This document shows, piece after piece, positions 8,960 through 17,253 of a DNA stretch of 64,000 nt (the first letter of the stretch is position 1; each line of letters starts with the position of its first letter). Location: the NCBI GenBank assembly GCA_947503925.1, contig CANNFQ010000001.1:1054001-1118000 (forward strand), in the 5' to 3' direction. Under the pieces are notes generated by a model. The model saw nothing but the letters and a program-made list of their open reading frames with translations, did no database searches and was not told the DNA's origin. Origin of the DNA: an uncultured Paracoccaceae bacterium. Its GTDB lineage: Bacteria; Pseudomonadota; Alphaproteobacteria; Rhodobacterales; Rhodobacteraceae. The translations under genes were made by a program, and so were the position numbers.

Positions 8960-9199
8960 CGGGCAGGTGCGGCACGCGACATTGGGTTGGCTGGGGTTGA
9001 AGGAGAGATGCGCTCTTTTCTTGAAGCTGTGCTAGCAGCCTATGAAATCCACGGGGTTGATGAACTTGCCCTACCGAAAATCAGCGACTTCTTGCGTGTC
9101 AGATATGGCGGGACTAATGGTGCAAAGAATGCACTTGGCGCTATCCCTGATATCAAGCGCGCATTCATGGACATTCAAACGTATATCTACGCCAACTGA
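8960..9199 (+). pseudogene. C-terminal remnant of a type I restriction enzyme R subunit (HsdR)
   Basis: About 80 residues, in the same frame as the upstream transposase fragment, resemble the end of HsdR proteins (EcoEI R C-terminal region): a [14 protein letters not shown] segment, then [19 protein letters not shown] before the stop. HsdR is the motor and nuclease subunit of type I restriction systems and is normally around 800-1,100 residues; only the tail is left. No hsdM or hsdS is visible. This indicates a former restriction-modification locus destroyed by insertion and deletion. The family call rests on recognising the tail pattern by eye. Confidence 0.65.
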
Positions 9200-9573
9200 T
9201 GCCAGTTAATTGGCTCTAAGAAAAACGTTGGGGGTATCATTGGGAGTATTCTGTGGAGGTGATTGTATTTTTGGTATTGAAAGTAATTGGTTAAGCAATG
9301 AATGTGGGCCCGTGTGGTTCGCATATTCGGTTATTGTTGTCTCGTTGACCTCCTTTTTTGTCCTGCTTGAAGAGATCGCGGGCGGTCCGTGATCCATTCA
9401 TTGCCATCTCCACAAGACGATCCCACAGGGTTTCCATCGGGGCGCGTTCCAGATCACGGTTGAGGGCAATGAGACCCGGAAAGAAAAGTTCCGGAACCAA
9501 ACTTGACCTGACAGGCGTGGCCAGAAAAACGGCCAGCGATCAAATCATATCGGAACCGCTACATCTGAACGGT
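9200..9573. other. AT-rich stretch with no recognisable gene
   Basis: 374 bases between the HsdR remnant and dgoK. Base composition from about 9205 to 9360 is visibly richer in A/T than the neighbouring genes. Short open frames exist on both strands, including a 69-codon minus-strand frame at 9291-9500 containing METLWDRLVEMAMNGSRTAR, but none has a recognised family or a convincing ribosome-binding site. It is probably debris of the same lost locus. Confidence 0.5.
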
Positions 9574-10509
9574 TTACCTGGTGTTCTCTGCCAGGCTGCA
9601 ACTCTCGAACAGCTCTTCAGCAAACAAACAGAGCCCAGCACAGACGGCGTGATCGGAATCTAGCGTCTTGACGGTCTTCCCAGCGATCTCCAGTGCCGTT
9701 TGATAGGCCTCGCAGATTGCCCCGCTGGAGATCAAAGTAACGTCAGTGATGCGATCCAACGCGGGTCCGGACATCTCCTGTCCAATCAGAAGGCCGGACA
9801 GGCGTGCGGAGAAATTGAGAGTGCCTGCCTTGGGGTCAAGCAAAGCACGGGCACGGATCGCAAAGAGGTCATGCATGGCCGAGCCGTCGCCGTTCAGAAC
9901 CTCGCGAACCGCCTCTGCGAACTCCGGTTTTTGATGAAGGTTCACGCCAGCGCCATCGCAAAATCCCGACAGTGTGGATTGAGTCGACAGCAATGCGAAC
10001 AACTCTCCTGTCATGACCGTCCGCCAATCCTGCAATTGTCCGCCTTCTACGTAGCACCATTTCGAATGCGTGCCTGGCAGACAATAATGGCCGTCGCCCG
10101 ATCCTTGTGCAAGCGCCCCGAACAGAAGCGTTTCTTCACCGCGCATCACATCGAAACGGCCCCGCCCCGCAAGGCTGACGCCGGGCAGAACCCGACATAT
10201 GTAGCGCCCTGCCTGGACGGTGTGCGCTTTCCGGGCGATCCCGGTCCGCGTTGCTGGGGCTTTGGCATATGGGACTTCATGCCACCCTCCGCGTGCGCCA
10301 GCCATGCCACAGATTAGAACCGGAACGGCTTCGGATATCTGCCTGTCAGACAGGAACTGTTCGAGATAAGGCGCGAAATCATCCTGCGATAGCTGTGACA
10401 TGCCCATGTCGCTTTTGCCAAGCAGACGCGGCGCCCCACCCCCACCGCAATGCCAGGCGCGAAAAGAACTGGTGCCCCAATCAACACCGATGAATGCAGG
10501 CTGCGCCAC
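9574..10509 (-). CDS. dgoK: 2-dehydro-3-deoxygalactonokinase (DgoK)
   Basis: A 311-residue sugar kinase of the DGOK family. The N-terminus GVDWGTSSFRAW is the phosphate-1 loop of the ASKHA fold, and CGMAGARGGWHEVPY, GEETLLFGAL and PGTHSKW are characteristic of DgoK. It phosphorylates 2-keto-3-deoxygalactonate at position 6 with ATP. It is the last gene of the catabolic operon, nine bases after the cycloisomerase gene. The 2-keto-3-deoxy-6-phosphogalactonate aldolase (DgoA) that normally follows is absent; beyond it lie an AT-rich scar and IS debris. Confidence 0.9.
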   Translation of the reverse strand: MAQPAFIGVDWGTSSFRAWHCGGGGAPRLLGKSDMGMSQLSQDDFAPYLEQFLSDRQISEAVPVLICGMAGARGGWHEVPYAKAPATRTGIARKAHTVQAGRYICRVLPGVSLAGRGRFDVMRGEETLLFGALAQGSGDGHYCLPGTHSKWCYVEGGQLQDWRTVMTGELFALLSTQSTLSGFCDGAGVNLHQKPEFAEAVREVLNGDGSAMHDLFAIRARALLDPKAGTLNFSARLSGLLIGQEMSGPALDRITDVTLISSGAICEAYQTALEIAGKTVKTLDSDHAVCAGLCLFAEELFESCSLAENTR

Positions 10510-10518
10510 GTGGAACTC

Positions 10519-11682
10519 TCAGGCTGAATAATGTTCGATAAAATCACGATCAGGTTCAACGCCGAGCCCTGGTCCATTCGGGATCGCCACGCTGCCACCT
10601 TTTGCCGCGACTTGTGCCGGAATGTTCAAAGGCTCCAAAAGCAATTCATCACGGAACTTGTTGTCGGTGGTGTCAAATTCCAGCAATGGTTCGCGGGGAT
10701 GCAGACCACCTGGCAAGGGCGGCATCGCAGCCAGCAATTGCAGGTTTGTTGCCACAGCGATGGCCGATCCCCAGACGTGGTTCACGACGGGTGTGAAATG
10801 CGCATGGCACAGCGCAAGCACCCGCAAATATTCGGTGATACCGCCAAGGGCGCAAACCTCCGGTTGGGCGATATCCAGCCCGCGATTTTCGAGGATTTGC
10901 CGCCAACCCCAACGGTTAAACTCTGCCTCCCCCCCCGAAATGTTCACCTTCAGCCCAACGCGCAATTCGCGGTAGCCATCAAGGTCTTCGGGCGCAACGG
11001 GTTCCTCGAACCAATAGGCACGGAGTTCCTCGAGCGCCCGCCCGACATAGAATGCATCATGGGTCGTGTAGCAATGGTTGGCATCGACCATGAAATCGAA
11101 ATCCTCACCCACCCCCTTGCGCACGGCCTCGCAAAGCTTCACGTCATTGCGCGGCCCCAGCCCAACCTTCATCTTGGTCGCGGCAAAGCCCATGCCCTTG
11201 ATCGCCGCGGCTTCATCCACAAACCGTGCAACCAGCGCATCCGTATCCTCGCGGCGCAGCATCATGCCATAGCCGTAGACCTGCACTCGGGTACGGTGGG
11301 CGCCGCCGATCAGCTTGTGAATAGGCAGCCCAGCCACCTTGCCTGCGATGTCCCACAGCGCGATATCGACACCCGACAGCGATTGCAGCGGCATGCCCTT
11401 TTGCCCGTGATCACGCATGAGGTTGTAAACCTTGTGCCAGATCACATCGCGGTCCATCGGATCCATGCCAAGAACCATCGGGGCAATCACGCCGTCGATG
11501 ATACCCTTGTTTGCCCGCGCGATGTTACCCGGCCCAAAACATTCGCCCCAGCCGGTTATTCCTTCATCCGTGGACACCTCGACCAGATGGGCCGTGCGCT
11601 TGGCATAGAATTGCTGCGAATAGCCCAGTTCTTCTGGCAGGTCGTATTCCAATACATGACTTTGGATTTTTGTGATTTTCAT
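10519..11682 (-). CDS. Enolase-superfamily cycloisomerase/dehydratase (Gci- or DgoD-like)
   Basis: A 387-residue mandelate-racemase/muconate-lactonizing family protein. The metal ligands are Asp200 (in VDANH), Glu226 (WFEEP) and Glu252 (SGGE); the acid/base residues are Lys170/Lys172 (KMK) and His302 (NHVWG). The HVWG segment and the GLHPREPLLEFD block are like the Agrobacterium D-galactarolactone cycloisomerase, so a lactone or aldonate is the likely substrate, giving a 2-keto-3-deoxy acid for the DgoK encoded next. The ATG overlaps the stop of the aldehyde dehydrogenase by four bases (ATGA). Galactonate dehydratase is the main alternative. Confidence 0.8.
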   Translation of the reverse strand: MKITKIQSHVLEYDLPEELGYSQQFYAKRTAHLVEVSTDEGITGWGECFGPGNIARANKGIIDGVIAPMVLGMDPMDRDVIWHKVYNLMRDHGQKGMPLQSLSGVDIALWDIAGKVAGLPIHKLIGGAHRTRVQVYGYGMMLRREDTDALVARFVDEAAAIKGMGFAATKMKVGLGPRNDVKLCEAVRKGVGEDFDFMVDANHCYTTHDAFYVGRALEELRAYWFEEPVAPEDLDGYRELRVGLKVNISGGEAEFNRWGWRQILENRGLDIAQPEVCALGGITEYLRVLALCHAHFTPVVNHVWGSAIAVATNLQLLAAMPPLPGGLHPREPLLEFDTTDNKFRDELLLEPLNIPAQVAAKGGSVAIPNGPGLGVEPDRDFIEHYSA

Positions 11683-13139
11683 GCGTTCAGCTCCCCAAAT
11701 TCAGAGCTGTCCAAAGCTCGCGTAACCCGTTTGAGAACAAGGTAGTCATGTAGGGCAAGCGCGGAACAATCATGCCCGATCCCCGATTGCCCAATCCCGC
11801 CATGGGGCAGATCGATGTCGTATTTCACGCCATTGATCTGGATTTCTCCGTAACGCAGTCGGCTGGCGTAGTGTTCGGCGCGGGCCAGATTACCGCTGAA
11901 TATATAGGCGGTCAGCCCGCCTTCTTCGCAATCGTTGGCCATTCGGACCAAGTCGCTTTCGTCTGCAAACGGCACGAGGCTGACAATCGGACCAAAGGTT
12001 TCCTGCCGGTAGACCGCCATCGTCTCGGTCACGTCGCTGAGCACCGTGGGCGCGATATAATGCCCCTTGATCAGATGCGCCGGACGGTCTCCCCCAGCCA
12101 GCACTGTTGCACCCTCGGCCAGGGCGTCGTCGATCAAGCCCTTGATCCGCGCCCATGCCCGAGCGTCGATCACAGGGCCGGTTGTGATATCGGCGGTCTT
12201 GTCGAACCCGACTTTTGCGGCGTCGGCACGGGCCACGACTTTTTCGGTGAAGGCATCGCGCACAGCATCGGCCACAAAAACCCGGTTGGGCGATACGCAA
12301 ATTTGCCCTGCATTCGAAAACTTTACACCTGTGACAATGTCTGCGGCCAAATCAAGGTCGGCGTCTTCAAAGACAAGTACCGGAGCATTCCCGCCCAACT
12401 CCATCGAGTAGCGCTTGATCGAGGTGGCACCGGTGCGCATGATATGTTGCCCGGTCTTGGTTGACCCAATCAGCGTGATGACCTGCGGGATGGTTGATGC
12501 CGTCAGCGCATCGGCGACGTCATAGTCGTCGGTACAAAGAATTTGCACGACACCCCTTGGCAGACCGATTTTCGCGCACAGCGCGCCCACTGCATAGGCC
12601 GAGACCGGCGTGGCCTCGGATGGTCTGATGATGATCGGACAGCCTGCCGCCATTGCAGGGCCGATCTTGAAGGCAAGGTTCAGAAGTGGGAAGTTCCAGG
12701 CCAGAAAAGCGACCGCAACGCCAGCGGGCTCGTGGACCATCCGGTGCGCGTGTGACCCGGCGCGATCCACCAGCCCATAATCCTGCACCCTTGCGATTTC
12801 CTCGGCGTAAAAGTCCAAAGAGACAACTAAACGGTCCCAGTCCTCATGCGTCTGCGCCCAAGGCTTGCCCATCTCGTGGTGGACGCAATCGCGCAGGAAG
12901 TCTTCGTTGGCGATGACCTCATCGCGCAGTTTGCGCATCCAGACCTGCCGCTTGGCAATGGGTGTGGTGGCCCAGCCGGGGAGCGCTGCCTTGGCAGATT
13001 GAAGGGCGCGGTCGACATCATCAAAGCCAGCTGTTGATACGGTTGCAATCATCTCTTCGGTGGCGGGATTGGTGACGTCCTTCCGCCCGTTGCCTTCGGA
13101 CAACGCGCCATCGATATACATTTGCGTCGGGAAATTCAT
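11679..13139 (-). CDS. NAD(P)-dependent aldehyde dehydrogenase (SSADH-like)
   Basis: A 486-residue member of the aldehyde dehydrogenase superfamily: Asn149 in AWNFP, cofactor loop with IGSTKTG near 224-230, general base Glu247 in MELGGNAP and nucleophile Cys281 in GQICVSP. The start at 13139 follows the preceding gene by seven bases and was preferred to upstream in-frame starts that would overlap it deeply. In this operon it probably oxidises a sugar aldehyde or a semialdehyde intermediate to an acid; succinate-semialdehyde and alpha-ketoglutarate-semialdehyde dehydrogenases share this sequence class, so the exact substrate is open. Confidence 0.87.
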   Translation of the reverse strand: MNFPTQMYIDGALSEGNGRKDVTNPATEEMIATVSTAGFDDVDRALQSAKAALPGWATTPIAKRQVWMRKLRDEVIANEDFLRDCVHHEMGKPWAQTHEDWDRLVVSLDFYAEEIARVQDYGLVDRAGSHAHRMVHEPAGVAVAFLAWNFPLLNLAFKIGPAMAAGCPIIIRPSEATPVSAYAVGALCAKIGLPRGVVQILCTDDYDVADALTASTIPQVITLIGSTKTGQHIMRTGATSIKRYSMELGGNAPVLVFEDADLDLAADIVTGVKFSNAGQICVSPNRVFVADAVRDAFTEKVVARADAAKVGFDKTADITTGPVIDARAWARIKGLIDDALAEGATVLAGGDRPAHLIKGHYIAPTVLSDVTETMAVYRQETFGPIVSLVPFADESDLVRMANDCEEGGLTAYIFSGNLARAEHYASRLRYGEIQINGVKYDIDLPHGGIGQSGIGHDCSALALHDYLVLKRVTRALDSSEFGELNA

Positions 13140-13146
13140 CACGGCC

Positions 13147-14766
13147 TCAATCAAACAGGGTTTCAATGTTGGTCTTGATCTGGTCGCCGATATAAAGCGC
13201 CAGCGCCTGGATCGTGGAGGTCGGATTGACCGCACCGGCGGTCACAAAGATCGATCCATCGACGATAAACAGGTTCTTCACGTCGTGGCTGCGCCCCCAC
13301 CCGTTCACCACCGAGGTTTCAGGATCATTGCCCATGCGGCAGGTGCCCATCTGGTGCCAACCGGCGCGCCACCAGACCTTGTCGTCATTCTTCGACAACA
13401 CGCGTTTCGCCCCTGCAGCCAGTAGGATTTCTGTGGCGCGCGCTTCGCCGTGTTTCAACATCGCGCGGGTGTTGTCACCCAAGCGGTAAGTGATCTTGGG
13501 CGCGGGGACCCCGTCACTATCGGTCAAATCCGGGTCCAGCGTGACGCAGTTATGCTCCTCGGGCAGATCCTCTGAAACCACCGTCAAGCCTGCGAGATAG
13601 GGATAGACATTGTCCATAATCTCGCGATGTTCGTCGCCCCAAGGGATCGGATTGTCGATGCCATAACCGCCAAGGGCATAGGTCATCGGCGTAGTGGATC
13701 GACCTGAATGCAACCCATAGCCACGCACAAATCCACGCGACGGATCACTTTCGTAGAATTCCTGTGACAGGATCGAGCAGGCCATCGGCCCCTCATGCCC
13801 TTTCATCGGTTCATCGAACACGCCCGCTACCCCGGTGAGCGGATGGAACATCAGGTTCTTACCAACCATGCCAGAACGGTTTGCAAGGCCTTCGGGAAAA
13901 GCTTTGGATTTGGAATTCAACAAAAGACGCGGCGTGCCGACCCCATTACAGGCCATGACCACCATTTCGGCCTTTTGTTCATGCAACTGACCATCGACCC
14001 CGTGATAGAGCACACCAGTGGCAAAGCCTGTTACCTCATCCACCAGAACCTGGCGGACCCGTGCATTGGTGCGCAGTTCTACGCCTGCGTTTTCCAGCAT
14101 CGGCCAATAAGTGAAGTTGGTGCCGCCCTTGGCCCCAGCCGCGCAACCCAGATCGCAGGTGCCCGCGTTTACGCATTTCTGCCGGCCATCGTCGTCCCGG
14201 CTAAGGATCGCCACGTCAGAGGGCCACCAATGCCATTCCATCTCGTTGAACCCTTTGGCAAGAGTTTGACCCAGTTGGCCAATCGGGATAGGCGGATGCG
14301 GTGGGGTGTAGTCCGGGTAAGCTGGGTTTCCGCCCAAGCCCGATACACCTGTATTGCGGTCATTCATCTCGTAGAATGGGGCGAGGGTGTGGTAGTCCAC
14401 CGGCCAATCCTCCGCCACGCCATCAAGCGTTTTGGTCCGAAAATCGCTGGGGCGCATGCGGGGCCAGTGCCCCAAAAAATTCATCGTCGAGCCGCCAACA
14501 CCGTTCCAATTCACCGGCGTAATGCAACTGTCCTTGGAATTGATCGGATAGTCCTGCCGCGCCTGCCGCACATTGGGATCAACCGAAAAATCGCCATATC
14601 GGGCAAGTTCATAGTCGTCACGGCGCGACGGAAAATCCTTGTCCGCCAAGTGATCGCCCTGTTCCAGGCAAAGGATGCGCATACGCGTTTCCAACAAGGA
14701 CCAGGCAATCGCCGCACCCGAAGCACCGGCGCCTATGATCAACACGTCAACAGGTTCGTTTGTCAT
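13147..14766 (-). CDS. GMC-family FAD-dependent oxidoreductase (sugar dehydrogenase large subunit)
   Basis: A 539-residue GMC oxidoreductase. The FAD Rossmann motif IIGAGASGAA lies at residues 9-18 and the C-terminal active-site region has GWHQMGTCRMG and VNPTSTIQALALYIGD with the catalytic His and Asn. It oxidises an alcohol or sugar hydroxyl. The gene overlaps the preceding gluconate-2-dehydrogenase-like small subunit by four bases, which marks it as the large subunit of that pair. No signal peptide is visible and no cytochrome gene accompanies it, so a cytoplasmic complex with an unidentified electron acceptor is inferred. Confidence 0.87.
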   Translation of the reverse strand: MTNEPVDVLIIGAGASGAAIAWSLLETRMRILCLEQGDHLADKDFPSRRDDYELARYGDFSVDPNVRQARQDYPINSKDSCITPVNWNGVGGSTMNFLGHWPRMRPSDFRTKTLDGVAEDWPVDYHTLAPFYEMNDRNTGVSGLGGNPAYPDYTPPHPPIPIGQLGQTLAKGFNEMEWHWWPSDVAILSRDDDGRQKCVNAGTCDLGCAAGAKGGTNFTYWPMLENAGVELRTNARVRQVLVDEVTGFATGVLYHGVDGQLHEQKAEMVVMACNGVGTPRLLLNSKSKAFPEGLANRSGMVGKNLMFHPLTGVAGVFDEPMKGHEGPMACSILSQEFYESDPSRGFVRGYGLHSGRSTTPMTYALGGYGIDNPIPWGDEHREIMDNVYPYLAGLTVVSEDLPEEHNCVTLDPDLTDSDGVPAPKITYRLGDNTRAMLKHGEARATEILLAAGAKRVLSKNDDKVWWRAGWHQMGTCRMGNDPETSVVNGWGRSHDVKNLFIVDGSIFVTAGAVNPTSTIQALALYIGDQIKTNIETLFD

Positions 14767-15206
14767 GTCATGCCTCCGGTCGGGTTGCGAAAAACAGGAC
14801 CGCGTGCGCGCACCGGCGCGGTAAGTTCATTTATCAGTTCCGGGGTTTCACTGGGCACCTCATAGCCCAACGGATGCACAGGATGGGCACCCACACCGAC
14901 CTTGGCCCGCATATCTGGGCGGCTGTAATAGCCCTTGTAGGTCTCTGTCAGCAGTGCTGCGAACGCCTCCGGCAACGCCTCCTCCAGACGGCGGACAAGG
15001 TCTGTTGTGACCCCATCCGCCGAGGTCTGCGCAAGGCGCAGCAGGGAGAACACCTGTTGTCCAAACATGTCGTCGTCGGCTGCCGACGCAGCGATGAAGT
15101 CGCACAGGCCGATATCCCCCGCACCGGGAATGCCTTTGTCAGGATTGTCGGGGATCAATTCGTTAAGGATCGCCGAAAGAACGGAGTTTTCGGTGTTACT
15201 CCACAT
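14763..15206 (-). CDS. Gluconate 2-dehydrogenase subunit 3-like protein
   Basis: A 147-residue protein with the helical pattern of the small (gamma) subunits of FAD sugar dehydrogenases: ILNELIPDNPDKGIPGAG near the N-terminus and TYKGYYSRPDMRAK near the centre-right, followed by HPLGYEV. The ATG at 15206 has a GGGAGG ribosome-binding site and lies one base past the stop of the permease gene. Unlike many relatives it starts without a twin-arginine signal, which argues for a cytoplasmic partner of the GMC subunit translated from the overlapping gene. Confidence 0.8.
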   Translation of the reverse strand: MWSNTENSVLSAILNELIPDNPDKGIPGAGDIGLCDFIAASAADDDMFGQQVFSLLRLAQTSADGVTTDLVRRLEEALPEAFAALLTETYKGYYSRPDMRAKVGVGAHPVHPLGYEVPSETPELINELTAPVRARGPVFRNPTGGMT

Positions 15207-15207
15207 C

Positions 15208-16425
15208 CTAACGCCCTCCCGCATTGTTGCGCGATACCGCGTCAATCGCCACAGCCAGCAGCAGGATCGCGCCGGACACCATCAACTTATCCGCCGCACT
15301 TGCGCCGGTCAGGTCAAGCCCGTTGCCCAACGACCCAATGACCAAAGCACCAAGTATCGCATTCCATACCGAACCACGGCCACCAAAAAGCGAGGTACCG
15401 CCAATCACCGCCGCGCCGATAGCCTCCAACAGTAGTGACCCGCCCGCAAATGCCGTGTAGGAAACCGACCCGAAACGGGACGCGCCAAAGATGCCGCCAA
15501 TCGCCGCCATCAGCCCAACAATGGCAAAGGCTGACACGCGGATGCGCTGTACCTTCATGCCCAGGCGCCGCGCACTTTCAGCGTTGCCGCCTACTGCAAA
15601 AAGCGAACGACCATAGGGTGTGGATACGCTGATCCAGCCCAAAAGTGCCGTTAGCGCGACAAGAAGAACCAAAAGCAACGGCAGTGAACGGTAAGCGTTC
15701 AAAGTCAGCACAACAGCAACCACGATGATACCGAATGCAATGACTTGCCCCCACAGGGCCAGCGGGCTGTCAAGTTCGAGACCCTTTGCCTTGCGTTGGC
15801 TCTGCTTGCGAAGGTTCGCAAAAGCAAAGGCCGCCACGACGACAACCGCGAGGGCCAGACCCCACATATCAGGGATCAGCACGCGCGCGATGCCGCGCAC
15901 GAACGGATCACCGACGTTAAGGTTTCCCGTGGGCAGGATTTTCTGCATCAGGCCCTGATAGCCAAGCAGGCCCGCCAGCGTAACCACGAATGACGGGATC
16001 CCAACATAAGCCACCAGAACGCCCTGCGCCGCCCCCATAACCACGCCCACACCCATCACGATGATGCAGGCCAACCAGCCCGGTACACCCGCCAGCACCA
16101 GCACACCCAATAGGGCGGCGCAGACACCGGCTGTTGCTGCTGCAGACAGGTCAATCTCGCCCAACAGCAGTACAATGGTGATGCCCACGGCAAGCGTTGC
16201 AATCACCGCTGACTGCATGAACAGGTTGTAGATGTTGCGGGGGCTTAAAAAGATCGCGCGAAAGCTGTCTGCCTCACCGGTCATCACGTCATAGGCAGGC
16301 AGGACCAAACCAAAGTAGCCCCAGATCGCTGCAAGGGCGAGCAGAACAGGTACAAATGCCCCGAACTGCGTTTCCCGCAATGCGCGGAACCGGTCCAGAA
16401 TTGTCATTTTGGCCTCAGGCTGCAT
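15208..16425 (-). CDS. Sugar ABC transporter permease (XylH/RbsC-type)
   Basis: A 405-residue inner-membrane protein with about ten hydrophobic segments and the BPD_transp_2 pattern: GEIDLSAAATAGVCAA near the third helix and SVSTPYGRSLFAVGGNAESARRLG in the cytoplasmic loop that contacts the ATPase. It forms the channel of a ribose/xylose-type importer. The ATG at 16425 has an AAGGGG ribosome-binding site and overlaps the ATPase gene by 11 bases; an internal ATG at 16407 is the alternative. It lies between the ATPase and the dehydrogenase genes, tying uptake to oxidation. Confidence 0.88.
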   Translation of the reverse strand: MQPEAKMTILDRFRALRETQFGAFVPVLLALAAIWGYFGLVLPAYDVMTGEADSFRAIFLSPRNIYNLFMQSAVIATLAVGITIVLLLGEIDLSAAATAGVCAALLGVLVLAGVPGWLACIIVMGVGVVMGAAQGVLVAYVGIPSFVVTLAGLLGYQGLMQKILPTGNLNVGDPFVRGIARVLIPDMWGLALAVVVVAAFAFANLRKQSQRKAKGLELDSPLALWGQVIAFGIIVVAVVLTLNAYRSLPLLLVLLVALTALLGWISVSTPYGRSLFAVGGNAESARRLGMKVQRIRVSAFAIVGLMAAIGGIFGASRFGSVSYTAFAGGSLLLEAIGAAVIGGTSLFGGRGSVWNAILGALVIGSLGNGLDLTGASAADKLMVSGAILLLAVAIDAVSRNNAGGR

Positions 16426-17242
16426 CGCCGGCCCCTTCATCGGAAACTGTGTCGAGTCCACGGGTCATCGCGACGACGATCTCGTCCGGCGTGGTCTCAG
16501 AAGTTGTATAGGTCGCGACATTGGTGCCATGGCGCAGGACCGTGATCCGGTCGGCCACCTCAAAAATGTCACGCATGTTATGAGAGATATAGACAACCGC
16601 GTGCTGCGTCTCGCGCAGGCGTTTGACCACTTCCAGAACTTGCCGGGTCTGGGCAACACCCAAGGCGGCAGTGGGTTCATCGAGCATGACAACAGTGCTT
16701 TCGGTGCCAACGGCACGTGCAATCGCAATCGCCTGACGCTGCCCGCCAGACAGTCCGCCCACCTTGGCGCGCACCGATTGCAACGTCCTGACCTGCAACT
16801 TGTCGATGGCTTCGCGCGCTTTGACTTCCATCTCCAGATCGTCAAGCGGGCGCAGCAGACGCGGAAGGAAACCCCATCCAGGTTTTGTCGGTTCATCACC
16901 CAGCGACAGGTTCGCCGACACGTCCAGGTTTTCGCACAGCGCCAAGTCCTGATAAACGATCTGGATGCCCAGCGCGCTTGCGTCATTGGGCGTTGCAACG
17001 GTGACAGGCTGACCATCAAGCAGGAACGCCCCGTCATCCGCCGCATGGGCTCCGGCCAGCACCTTCATCAAGGTCGACTTGCCCGCACCGTTGTCGCCGA
17101 CCAATGCCATAACTTCGCCGCGCGCGACTTCGAAATCGACACCACGCAAGGCATGCACACCGCCAAACCGCTTTTGGATTCCACGCACAGCAAGGTGCGC
17201 TGGTGGGGCAGCCTGCCCCACCAATTTGTTTTCAGATGTCAT
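16415..17242 (-). CDS. Sugar ABC transporter ATP-binding protein (single NBD)
   Basis: A 275-residue ATPase with Walker A GDNGAGKST near residue 51, signature LSGGQRQ and Walker B VVMLDEPTAAL. It has one nucleotide-binding domain, unlike the double-domain XylG/RbsA proteins of about 500 residues, and so resembles FrcA-type subunits. It powers the importer formed with the permease and binding protein encoded on either side. It starts 11 bases after the binding-protein stop codon. Confidence 0.9.
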   Translation of the reverse strand: MTSENKLVGQAAPPAHLAVRGIQKRFGGVHALRGVDFEVARGEVMALVGDNGAGKSTLMKVLAGAHAADDGAFLLDGQPVTVATPNDASALGIQIVYQDLALCENLDVSANLSLGDEPTKPGWGFLPRLLRPLDDLEMEVKAREAIDKLQVRTLQSVRAKVGGLSGGQRQAIAIARAVGTESTVVMLDEPTAALGVAQTRQVLEVVKRLRETQHAVVYISHNMRDIFEVADRITVLRHGTNVATYTTSETTPDEIVVAMTRGLDTVSDEGAGDAA

Positions 17243-17253
17243 CGACGATCCAG

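Noticed and set aside
9291-9500. 69-codon minus-strand frame with METLWDRLVEMAM
   Set aside because: It looks somewhat protein-like but has no recognised family and no clear ribosome-binding site; kept only as part of the debris description.
7891-9573. Direct repeat of the tRNA-Thr 3' end as an island attachment site
   Set aside because: No second copy of the tRNA 3' sequence was found downstream in the scar, and no integrase gene is visible.
10531-11745. 404-codon open frame antisense to the cycloisomerase gene
   Set aside because: It is a shadow of the GC-rich gene on the other strand: composition is odd for a protein and no family pattern is visible.
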